From Pelagimonas sp. (GTDB lineage: Bacteria > Pseudomonadota > Alphaproteobacteria > Rhodobacterales > Rhodobacteraceae): 48,065 nucleotides of DNA. Positions 23,586-30,866 of this stretch are shown piece after piece; position 1 is the first letter of the stretch, and each line of letters starts with the position of its first letter. The stretch is from contig JAOASD010000024.1 in NCBI GenBank assembly GCA_025210265.1, positions 1-48,065 of the forward strand. Direction: 5' to 3'. The notes beneath the pieces were generated by a model. It was not told the DNA's origin, did no database searches, and was given only the letters and a program-made list of their open reading frames with translations. The position numbers and the translations under genes were made by a program.

Positions 23586-24956
23586 ATGGATGGCAATCTC
23601 AACGCATTAACGACGGTCTTCACCGAGTTTTATTACTGGGTGACAGTCGTGTTCATGTTCCTGATCCATGTGGGGTTCTGCATGTACGAAGTCGGCGCGA
23701 GCCGGCGGCGCAACCACATGCACACCTTGATGAAAAACGTCATGGTGATCCCGCTGGTCACTGTAACCTTTTTCTTCTTTGGCTGGTGGATTTACTGGGC
23801 CTTTCCGATGTTCCCGTTCTTTGGTGGGCTGGATCACGAAATGGGCAACGCAAACCTGCCCTGGTCCGAAAATATGGGCCCGAATGCCGGTGATCGAATC
23901 ACGGGTGTGTTCTGGGCGGCTTTCCTGCTGTTCAGCTGGACCGCTGCGTCCATCGTGTCCGGGTCGGTGATCGAACGGATCCGGTCCTCGGCGCTGTGGG
24001 TTCATGCGGTGATGATCGGATCGGTCTGGTGGATCATCGACGCCGCCTGGGGCTGGCACTATGGCGGCTGGATGGTCAAATATCTGGGCTATCACGATGC
24101 CTATGCCTCGGGTGTGATCCACGCGATTGCCGGTGGCTATGCGCTGGGTGTGATTATGGTTCTGGGGCCGCGTCTGGGCAAATTCGCCAAAGACGGCACC
24201 CCGCGGGACATCCCGCCGCATAATCCCTGGATGCTGACCATTGGGGTTTTCTTGATCTACACCGGTTTCTGGGGGTTCTACGCGGCCTGCAACGTGCCTG
24301 CCATTTCGCCCGAAGTCATTGACGGTCAGATCACCGGCACGACCTGGACCGCCACCAATATCTATCTGGCGCCGACTTCGCTGTCCGGTATCACGTTCAA
24401 CTTCCTGATGTCGCTGTCCGGCGGTCTGATGGCGGCCTATGTGGTGTCCAAGGGCGATGCGTTCTGGACCTTCTCTGGCGGCCTTGCCGGGGTCATCACC
24501 GCCTCCGCCGGGAACGACCTGTATCACCCGATCCAGGCCATGATCATCGCCGCCATCGGTGTCGTGATCGTTTACAAGCTGCATTACTGGGTCGAGCGCA
24601 AGTTCAAGCTGGATGATGCCGTGGGCGCTGTGGCTGTGCATGGGTATTCCGGTGTGGTTGGCCTGGTCATCTCTGGCTTTATGCTGTGGGGGGTGCCGTC
24701 CTCGCCTTATGAGGGTTACGCGGCGATCAACCCGCTGGGTCAGACCCTGGGCGCTGTGATCATGTTCTTTGGGCTTGGCTTCCTGCCGGGCTGGGGGCTG
24801 GCGAAAATCCAGTCCGCCATGGGCGTGCTGCGTATCCCGCCCGAGGTCGAATTGCAGGGGCTCGATTACGCAGAGCACCATTCCTACGAAGACGCCAAGG
24901 CCGAGATCATCGAAGCCGACAAGCGTCGCATCGCCCAGATCACACCCGCAGAATAA
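23586..24956 (+). CDS. Amt-family ammonium/methylammonium transporter
   Basis: The 456-residue membrane protein has about eleven hydrophobic segments and the Amt twin histidines: one in DAYASGVIH, with the conserved Asp eight residues before, and one in GAVAVHGYSGVVG. The C-terminal tail has a weakly Amt-like LDYAEHHSYEDA element where other members carry the HGE box. It is divergent in the first helix, with no signal peptide and an unusual Arg-rich loop (ASRRRNHMH) after it. Lying between dmmD and mgsABC, it may import methylammonium or recapture ammonium released by the pathway; the substrate is inferred. AGGGAGAG precedes its ATG. A conserved-looking 72-residue membrane protein follows after 12 bases. 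No PII gene is adjacent. Confidence 0.88.
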   Translation: MDGNLNALTTVFTEFYYWVTVVFMFLIHVGFCMYEVGASRRRNHMHTLMKNVMVIPLVTVTFFFFGWWIYWAFPMFPFFGGLDHEMGNANLPWSENMGPNAGDRITGVFWAAFLLFSWTAASIVSGSVIERIRSSALWVHAVMIGSVWWIIDAAWGWHYGGWMVKYLGYHDAYASGVIHAIAGGYALGVIMVLGPRLGKFAKDGTPRDIPPHNPWMLTIGVFLIYTGFWGFYAACNVPAISPEVIDGQITGTTWTATNIYLAPTSLSGITFNFLMSLSGGLMAAYVVSKGDAFWTFSGGLAGVITASAGNDLYHPIQAMIIAAIGVVIVYKLHYWVERKFKLDDAVGAVAVHGYSGVVGLVISGFMLWGVPSSPYEGYAAINPLGQTLGAVIMFFGLGFLPGWGLAKIQSAMGVLRIPPEVELQGLDYAEHHSYEDAKAEIIEADKRRIAQITPAE

Positions 24957-24968
24957 GGAGCAATCGAC

Positions 24969-25187
24969 ATGTCTACTATTGGTTACGAAAGCTGGGCCGT
25001 CGATCTGGCCGATGTGGGGGCGATCTACCCCTTTCAGGGATCCGAAGTGCTGATGGTCATCATCGGCGTGGCCTTCTGGATTGGCTGGCACCGCATTCAG
25101 TTCGTCCGTGAAGGGCAGCATCTGGAAGAGGCGCGCAAGCAGGCGGTCGACCACGAAAAGATTCAGGAAAGCGTGGAACGCTACTGA
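24969..25187 (+). CDS. Small single-pass membrane protein paired with Amt
   Basis: The 72-residue product has one hydrophobic segment (about residues 27-41; LMVIIGVAFWIGW) followed by a charged, helical C-terminal tail rich in Glu, Gln and Arg. AAGGAG precedes its ATG, and it is only 12 bases after amt, so it is very likely translated with it. I recognise no named family. Its size, topology and position suggest a small accessory subunit that binds or regulates the transporter in place of an adjacent PII protein; this is inference. A hairpin at 25203-25228 follows. Confidence 0.75.
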   Translation: MSTIGYESWAVDLADVGAIYPFQGSEVLMVIIGVAFWIGWHRIQFVREGQHLEEARKQAVDHEKIQESVERY

Positions 25188-25202
25188 CCATATTTCCTGC
25201 TG

Positions 25203-25228
25203 CCCCGGACGTTTTCATGCGTCCGGGG
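25203..25228 (+). terminator. Hairpin after the amt operon
   Basis: CCCCGGACG (25203-25211) pairs perfectly with CGTCCGGGG (25220-25228) around an 8-base loop. It lacks a direct T run, so it may stop transcription only partly or protect the 3' end before mgsA. Confidence 0.6.
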
Positions 25229-25339
25229 TATTGACTGTCAGGAAAGTATTTTTCATTTTAGTTTGAGTAACGGCACGGCGACTGGTAGCCTGAAAACATC
25301 CCCAACCGGGCCGAATCAACAAACGGAGCAACTATAAAA

Positions 25340-26239
25340 ATGTGCGGAATCGTCGGATTATTCCTGAAGGACAAAGCACTTGAGCCGCAGCTTGGCGCAA
25401 TGCTGACTGATATGCTCATCACGATGACAGATCGTGGCCCCGACAGTGCCGGGATTGCAATTTACGGCGGCGACGCAAATGACGGGACGGCCAAGCTGAC
25501 GGTGCAGTCTGACAATGCAGACAGCGACCTGGACACGCTGGCCGCCGATCTGGGTGCCGCGATTGGCGCGGATGTGACCATGTCGCGCAACGACACCCAC
25601 GCGGTCATGACCCTGCCCGCAGACAAGGCCGAAGCCGCCCGCGCTGCCGTGCGCGAACTGCGCCCCGGTATGCGCGTCATGAGCGACGGCGACACCATCG
25701 AAATCTATAAGGAAGTCGGCCTGCCCAAGGATGTTGCGGCCCGTTTCGACATTTCGTCGATGGGTGGCACCCATGGCATCGGCCACACCCGCATGGCCAC
25801 CGAATCCGCCGTGACGACTGAGGGCGCACACCCGTTCTCGACCGGTGCGGATCAGTGCCTTGTGCATAATGGCTCGCTCTCCAACCACAACTCGCTGCGC
25901 CGCAAGCTGCAGCGCGAAGGTGTGCGGATCGAATCCATGAACGACACCGAAGTGGGCGCCGCCTACCTGACCTGGAAAATGCGCGAAGGCGCATCGCTGG
26001 GCGAGGCGTTGGAAAGCTCTCTGGACGATCTGGACGGGTTCTTCACCTTTGTGGTCGGCACCAAGGACGGGTTTGGCGTGGTCCGCGACCCGATCGCCTG
26101 TAAGCCCGCCGTGATGGCCGAAACCGATCAGTATGTCGCCTTTGGCAGCGAATATCGCGCCCTTGTGAACCTGCCCGGTATCGAAGACGCCAAAGTCTGG
26201 GAACCCGAACCCGCAACCGTTTACTTCTGGAGCCACTAA
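25340..26239 (+). CDS. mgsA: N-methylglutamate synthase subunit A (class II glutamine amidotransferase type)
   Basis: The 299-residue protein begins MCGIVGLF, so after removal of Met the N-terminal Cys is the class II amidotransferase nucleophile. The central HTRMATESAV...HPF and CLVHNGSLSNHN stretches are also typical (GlxB-like). With MgsB and MgsC it forms an enzyme related to dissected glutamate synthase. In methylated-amine users this makes N-methylglutamate from glutamate and methylamine or gamma-glutamylmethylamide. ACGGAGC precedes the ATG. mgsB starts two bases after its stop. The presence of gmaS and mgd in the same locus decides the function over a plain glutamate synthase. Confidence 0.9.
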   Translation: MCGIVGLFLKDKALEPQLGAMLTDMLITMTDRGPDSAGIAIYGGDANDGTAKLTVQSDNADSDLDTLAADLGAAIGADVTMSRNDTHAVMTLPADKAEAARAAVRELRPGMRVMSDGDTIEIYKEVGLPKDVAARFDISSMGGTHGIGHTRMATESAVTTEGAHPFSTGADQCLVHNGSLSNHNSLRRKLQREGVRIESMNDTEVGAAYLTWKMREGASLGEALESSLDDLDGFFTFVVGTKDGFGVVRDPIACKPAVMAETDQYVAFGSEYRALVNLPGIEDAKVWEPEPATVYFWSH

Positions 26240-26240
26240 G

Positions 26241-26924
26241 ATGCAGACATATGATCTTGAAGCCGACGGCCTGCGCGGTCTGAACTCCGCCCTGCACGCC
26301 CAAAGTGAAGAAACCAACCAGACCAGCTGGAACGTCGTCAATCCCAAGGGCAGCCATGCGATTGCCGTGGGTCTGAACGCCCCGATCGAAGTCACCGTGA
26401 ACGGGTCCACCGGCTATTACTGCGCGGGCATGAACCAGCAGGCGACCGTGAATGTCAAAGGCTCGGTTGGTCCGGGTGTGGCAGAAAACATGATGTCCGG
26501 CACCGTGGCCGTCGAAGGTGATGCCAGCCAGTATGCTGGGGCCACCGGCCATGGCGGTCTGCTGGTGATCAAGGGTAATGCCTCTTCGCGCTGCGGCATC
26601 TCCATGAAGGGGATCGACATCGTGGTGCATGGCAATATCGGCCACATGTCGGCCTTTATGGCGCAGGCGGGCAACTTGGTTGTCTGTGGCGATGCCGGCG
26701 ATGCGCTGGGGGATTCCCTGTATGAGGCCCGCCTGTTCGTGCGCGGGTCTGTCAAAAGCCTTGGTGCCGACTGCATCGAAAAAGAAATGCGCCCCGAGCA
26801 TATTGAGATCCTCAAGGATCTGCTGGAACGCGCAGGCGCAGACGCCAAACCCGAAGAGTTCAAACGCTACGGCTCTGCCCGTCAGCTGTACAACTTCGAT
26901 GTCGACAACGCTGCAGCCTACTGA
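26241..26924 (+). CDS. mgsB: N-methylglutamate synthase subunit B (GXGXG domain)
   Basis: The 227-residue product matches the glutamate synthase alpha GXGXG domain (GlxC-like), a right-handed beta helix with recurring glycine turns (for example VNGSTGYYCAGMNQQATVNVKG, split over residues 54-75, and GNIGHMSAFMAQAG). The domain is structural, linking the amidotransferase and synthase parts. It begins one base after the mgsA stop codon and ends 8 bases before mgsC, so the three are one operon. Confidence 0.9.
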   Translation: MQTYDLEADGLRGLNSALHAQSEETNQTSWNVVNPKGSHAIAVGLNAPIEVTVNGSTGYYCAGMNQQATVNVKGSVGPGVAENMMSGTVAVEGDASQYAGATGHGGLLVIKGNASSRCGISMKGIDIVVHGNIGHMSAFMAQAGNLVVCGDAGDALGDSLYEARLFVRGSVKSLGADCIEKEMRPEHIEILKDLLERAGADAKPEEFKRYGSARQLYNFDVDNAAAY

Positions 26925-26932
26925 GGATCAGG

Positions 26933-28276
26933 ATGAAAGACATGGATAACAAAATCCCGCAGACCATGCCGATCCAGTCGGCAACCTTCTCTAACCCGAT
27001 CAACGCGGAAATCCGTCGTGCGGCTGCCACCGGCATCTACGACATCCGCGGCGGCGGGGCGAAACGGCGCGTGCCGCATTTCGACGACCTGCTGTTCCTT
27101 GGTGCGTCGGTCTCGCGCTACCCGCTTGAGGGCTATCGCGAGCGTTGCGACACCAGCGTGACCCTTGGCACCCGCTTTGCCAAGAAACCGATCAAGCTGG
27201 ACATCCCGATCACCATCGCAGGCATGAGCTTTGGCGCGCTGTCCGGTCCGGCCAAAGAGGCCCTGGGCCGTGGCGCAAGCGCGGCGGGCACCTCCACCAC
27301 CACCGGTGATGGCGGCATGACCCCGGAAGAGCGCGGCCATTCCAACAAGCTGGTCTATCAGTACCTGCCTTCGCGCTACGGGATGAACCCGAACGATCTG
27401 CGCAAGGCGGATGCGATTGAAATCGTGGTTGGCCAGGGCGCAAAGCCCGGCGGTGGCGGTATGTTGCTGGGTCAGAAGATTTCCGACCGTGTCGCAGATA
27501 TGCGCACCCTGCCCAAAGGCATCGACCAGCGCTCGGCCTGCCGTCACCCGGACTGGACCGGCCCGGATGATCTGGAAATCAAGATCCTCGAGCTGCGCGA
27601 AATCACCAATTGGGAAGTTCCGATCTACATCAAGGTCGGCGGCACCCGCCCCTATTTCGACACCGCTCTGGCGGTGAAGGCCGGGGCAGATGTGGTTGTT
27701 CTGGACGGGATGCAGGGTGGCACCGCCGCAACGCAGGATGTGTTCATCGAACATGTGGGTATGCCGACGCTGGCCTGTATCCGCCCCGCCGTTCAGGCGC
27801 TGCAGGATCTGGGTGTGCATCGCGAAGTGCAGCTGGTCGTGTCCGGCGGCATTCGCACCGGCGCTGACGTGGCCAAGGCCATGGCGCTGGGGGCTGACGC
27901 TGTTGCCATCGGCACCGCCGCGCTGATCGCGCTGGGGGACAACGATCCCAAATGGGAATCCGAGTATCAGGCCCTGGGCACCACCACCGGCGCTTATGAT
28001 GACTGGCATGAGGGCAAAGACCCCGCAGGCATCACCACGCAGGATCCCGACCTGATGTCGCGTCTGGACCCGGTTGAGGCCGGCCGCCGTCTGCGCAACT
28101 ATCTCAAGGTGATGACCCTTGAGGCCCAGACCATCGCCCGCGCCTGTGGTCACAACCACCTGCACAACCTCGAACCCGAGGATCTGTGCGCCCTGACGCT
28201 GGAAGCCGCCGCCATGGCCAAGGTTCCGATGGCCGGAACCGATTGGTATCCCGGCAAGCCCGGCACCGGCTACTAA
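26933..28276 (+). CDS. mgsC: N-methylglutamate synthase subunit C (FMN glutamate synthase domain)
   Basis: The 447-residue protein has the glutamate synthase central/FMN domain (GlxD-like). Visible are ITIAGMSFGALSGPAKEALG (about 95-114), the FMN-phosphate region VVSGGIRTGADVAKAMALGADAVAIGTAAL (about 301-330) and a late cysteine-bearing TIARACGHNHLHNLEPEDL stretch. It should carry out the reductive part of N-methylglutamate synthesis. I take the ATG at 26933, which follows AGGATCAGG; a second ATG at 26942 is also possible. A terminator-like hairpin separates it from gmaS. Confidence 0.9.
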   Translation: MKDMDNKIPQTMPIQSATFSNPINAEIRRAAATGIYDIRGGGAKRRVPHFDDLLFLGASVSRYPLEGYRERCDTSVTLGTRFAKKPIKLDIPITIAGMSFGALSGPAKEALGRGASAAGTSTTTGDGGMTPEERGHSNKLVYQYLPSRYGMNPNDLRKADAIEIVVGQGAKPGGGGMLLGQKISDRVADMRTLPKGIDQRSACRHPDWTGPDDLEIKILELREITNWEVPIYIKVGGTRPYFDTALAVKAGADVVVLDGMQGGTAATQDVFIEHVGMPTLACIRPAVQALQDLGVHREVQLVVSGGIRTGADVAKAMALGADAVAIGTAALIALGDNDPKWESEYQALGTTTGAYDDWHEGKDPAGITTQDPDLMSRLDPVEAGRRLRNYLKVMTLEAQTIARACGHNHLHNLEPEDLCALTLEAAAMAKVPMAGTDWYPGKPGTGY

Positions 28277-28286
28277 GACCTTTTGG

Positions 28287-28319
28287 GGGCGTGCAGACAC
28301 TGGCCTGCGCGCCCTTTTT
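28287..28319 (+). terminator. Terminator or attenuator between mgsC and gmaS
   Basis: GGGCGTGCAG (28287-28296) pairs with CTGCGCGCCC (28305-28314), with one G-U type pair, and is followed by TTTTT. gmaS begins 43 bases later, so this may be a partial terminator that sets the MgsABC to GmaS ratio. Confidence 0.7.
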
Positions 28320-28361
28320 ACAGACAATAGAAACAGACAAAACACCCACAGGGAGCCCGCA

Positions 28362-29690
28362 ATGACGATTGATCTCGCCAAGTTTGCCGAGGAAAGAGGC
28401 GTCAAATATTTCATGATTTCCTTTACGGATCTGTTTGGCGGTCAACGCGCCAAGCTGGTTCCGGCACAGGCAATCGCGGATATGCAAGAGGACGGCGCTG
28501 GCTTTGCCGGTTTCGCAACCTGGCTGGACCTGACCCCCGCGCATCCCGATATGCTGGCGGTGCCGGATGCCGATGCCGTTATCCAACTGCCATGGAACAA
28601 GGAAATCGCCTGGGTTCCGGGCAATTGCGTGATGGAAGGTCAGGATGTGGCCCAGGCCCCGCGCAACGTGCTGCGCCGCCTGATCGCAGAAGCCGCCGAA
28701 GAAGGCCTGCATGTCAAAACCGGGATCGAGGCGGAATTTTTCCTGCTGACCCCGGATGGAGAGCAGATCTCCGACGAATTTGATACCGCCGCCAAGCCCT
28801 GCTACGACCAGCAGGCGATGATGCGCCGCGTCGATGTCATCCGTGAAATCAGCGATTACATGCTGGAGCTGGGCTGGGGTCCGTATCAGAACGACCACGA
28901 AGACGCCAATGGCCAGTGGGAAATGAACTGGGATTTCGACGACGCGCTGAAGACCGCTGACAAGCACAGCTTCTTCAAGTTCATGGCGAAATCCGTGGCC
29001 GAAAAACACGGCTTCCGCGCCACCTTCATGCCCAAGCCCGTTGAGGGCCTGACCGGTAATGGCTGCCACGCGCATATTTCCGTCTGGGATGCGCCGGGCG
29101 CTGACAGCAAGGTTAACGTGTTCGCCGGTGACGCCGGTGGCCAGATCGGCGAGGTCGGCCTGTCGGAAAAAGGCGGTCACTTCCTCGGTGGCATCATGAA
29201 GCACGCCAGCGCGCTGGCCGCGATCACCAACCCGACCGTGAACAGCTACAAGCGCATCAACGCGCCGCGCACCATGTCGGGCGCGACCTGGGCCCCGAAC
29301 ACCGTGACCTGGACTGGCAATAACCGCACGCATATGGTTCGCGTCCCCGGCCCCGGCCGCTTCGAACTGCGCCTGCCGGATGGGGCGGTGAACCCCTATC
29401 TGCTGCAGGCGGTGATCATCGCCGCGGGCCTGTCGGGCATCCGTTCCAAGGCAGATCCGGGCAAGCGCCACGACATCGACATGTATGCCGAAGGCCATTC
29501 GATCACCGACGCGCCGAAACTGCCGCTGAACATGCTGGACGCCCTGCGCGCCTATGAAGAGGACCAGGAGCTGGTGGAAACCATGGGCGCGGAGTTCTCC
29601 AACGCTTACCTCAAGCTGAAGAACCAGGAGTGGAACTCTTTTGTCAGCCATTTCTCGCGCTGGGAAAAAGAGCACACGCTGGACATCTGA
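28362..29690 (+). CDS. gmaS: Gamma-glutamylmethylamide synthetase
   Basis: This 442-residue member of the glutamine synthetase superfamily (type III branch) joins methylamine to glutamate using ATP, the entry step of the N-methylglutamate pathway. Seen are the beta-grasp start (ISFTDLFGGQRAKLVP), the metal-ligand stretch GIEAEFFLL (about 123-131), the ATP-binding region KPVEGLTGNGCHAHISVW (about 225-242), NSYKRINAPRTMSGATW and the FELRLPDGAVNPYL motif. Ordinary glutamine synthetase GlnA would differ in several of these and would usually be near glnB. AGGGAG precedes the ATG, and a strong terminator follows. Position after mgsABC and near mgd and dmm confirms the role. Confidence 0.93.
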   Translation: MTIDLAKFAEERGVKYFMISFTDLFGGQRAKLVPAQAIADMQEDGAGFAGFATWLDLTPAHPDMLAVPDADAVIQLPWNKEIAWVPGNCVMEGQDVAQAPRNVLRRLIAEAAEEGLHVKTGIEAEFFLLTPDGEQISDEFDTAAKPCYDQQAMMRRVDVIREISDYMLELGWGPYQNDHEDANGQWEMNWDFDDALKTADKHSFFKFMAKSVAEKHGFRATFMPKPVEGLTGNGCHAHISVWDAPGADSKVNVFAGDAGGQIGEVGLSEKGGHFLGGIMKHASALAAITNPTVNSYKRINAPRTMSGATWAPNTVTWTGNNRTHMVRVPGPGRFELRLPDGAVNPYLLQAVIIAAGLSGIRSKADPGKRHDIDMYAEGHSITDAPKLPLNMLDALRAYEEDQELVETMGAEFSNAYLKLKNQEWNSFVSHFSRWEKEHTLDI

Positions 29691-29715
29691 TCAGATCCCT
29701 GGCTGATCACATGTC

Positions 29716-29748
29716 GGGCGCGCGGGTCCTGTACCGCGCGCCCTTTTT
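29716..29748 (+). terminator. Terminator after gmaS
   Basis: GGGCGCGCGG (29716-29725) pairs perfectly with CCGCGCGCCC (29734-29743) around an 8-base loop, followed by TTTTT. Confidence 0.88.
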
Positions 29749-29855
29749 GTTTTGGTGGGGCTGCTGTTCGGGTTGGCGGGTTTGTGTCTGAATGACCGGC
29801 TGCGGCAAGGCGTAGAAGTGTCCGTTTTGGATAGCAGCAGGATGCCACCTCCCTC

Positions 29856-30695
29856 TCACACCCCCAAATACCCGATCGCGGCAAAGACCATGCAGACTGC
29901 GCCCCATTGCGCGGCCCCCATGCGTTCGCGCAAGACCAACGCGGCCAGAACCACTGTCACCAGACCAAAGGCCGAGGCCGCGACACTGGCGAATTCCGGG
30001 CGGGGTACGCCCCCCGCCACCAGGACCATCGCCAGCGCCAGCGCGTCCAGCACGCCCATCAGCATCAGCACCGGTACTACCCTCAGCGGTGGGATCGGGG
30101 ATTGGCGCAGCACAGCCGCCAGCACCAGAACCGTGGCCAAAGCCGCCAGTCGAGTGGGCAGCAATAGCGCCACTTCGGCCCCGCCCGAGGCCGCGGCCTG
30201 CCCGGTGGCAAAGGTTGCGGCAAACCCTGCCGCCGCCGCCACGGACCATAACACAGCACGCAATCGCCCGCCCTTGGACTCAGCAGACTCGTCGCTGCGG
30301 CCAACCACAAATCCGACCCCTGCGATGATCAAGAGAACCGCCAGCCATTGATCTATGCTTGCGGCTTGGCCAGTCATTCCGGCCCAGGCGACGGATAGAA
30401 CCGGATAGGCCCCGATGACTGGCGCAACCAGACGCACCGGGCCGATGGAGAACGCCAGATACAGCGCATAGCCCGCCAGCCCGTATAGCACCCCGGCTGC
30501 CAGTGCGATGCGCAGGGCTGTGCCGTCGGGTCGGATCTCGGCGCTGAGGCTGACGGGGGCGACCAGCATTGCGCCAAACACCATCACCCCGGTCAAAGGT
30601 GCGATGATTCCCCGGTTTTGGCTGACATGGCGCACACACAGATCATGCACCCCCCAGGCAAGGGCTGCGATCATCCCCAATCCAAGGCTCAGCAT
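29856..30695 (-). CDS. EamA/DMT-family transporter
   Basis: The 279-residue protein has about ten hydrophobic helices in two related halves, the drug/metabolite transporter (EamA) layout, with the start LGLGMIAALAWGVHDLCVRHVS and ending in LRERMGAAQWGAVCMVFAAIGYLG. The substrate is unknown; many relatives export amino acids or metabolites. AGAGGA precedes the ATG at 30695. It is convergent with gmaS and divergent from tdm, sharing a 171-base promoter region with the latter, so it may be coregulated with TMAO breakdown. Confidence 0.85.
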   Translation of the reverse strand: MLSLGLGMIAALAWGVHDLCVRHVSQNRGIIAPLTGVMVFGAMLVAPVSLSAEIRPDGTALRIALAAGVLYGLAGYALYLAFSIGPVRLVAPVIGAYPVLSVAWAGMTGQAASIDQWLAVLLIIAGVGFVVGRSDESAESKGGRLRAVLWSVAAAAGFAATFATGQAAASGGAEVALLLPTRLAALATVLVLAAVLRQSPIPPLRVVPVLMLMGVLDALALAMVLVAGGVPRPEFASVAASAFGLVTVVLAALVLRERMGAAQWGAVCMVFAAIGYLGV

Positions 30696-30799
30696 GACTC
30701 GTCCTCTTCATTTTCTGCGCAAACCGACAAGAAATCACCCTGACAGGAAAATAATCTGCTTTGCACGGGTTTCTTTTCTTGTCCACGCTGCATGTTTGT

Positions 30800-30827
30800 G
30801 AATATTCTTGATGTTAAAGTAATATTC
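30800..30827. promoter_or_regulatory. Inverted repeat upstream of tdm
   Basis: GAATATT (30800-30806) and AATATTC (30821-30827) are exact inverted arms whose centres are 21 bases apart, two turns of the helix. They lie 40-67 bases before the tdm ATG in AT-rich sequence, likely an operator for tdm and possibly for the divergent transporter. Confidence 0.5.
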
Positions 30828-30866
30828 CGCTGGTGCAAATGCGGATTGCCTATCAAGGGGGAAACG

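Noticed and set aside
25231-25260. TTGACT-based promoter upstream of mgsA
   Set aside because: No acceptable -10 box at 16-18 bases from it; the sequence after it is only generally AT-rich.
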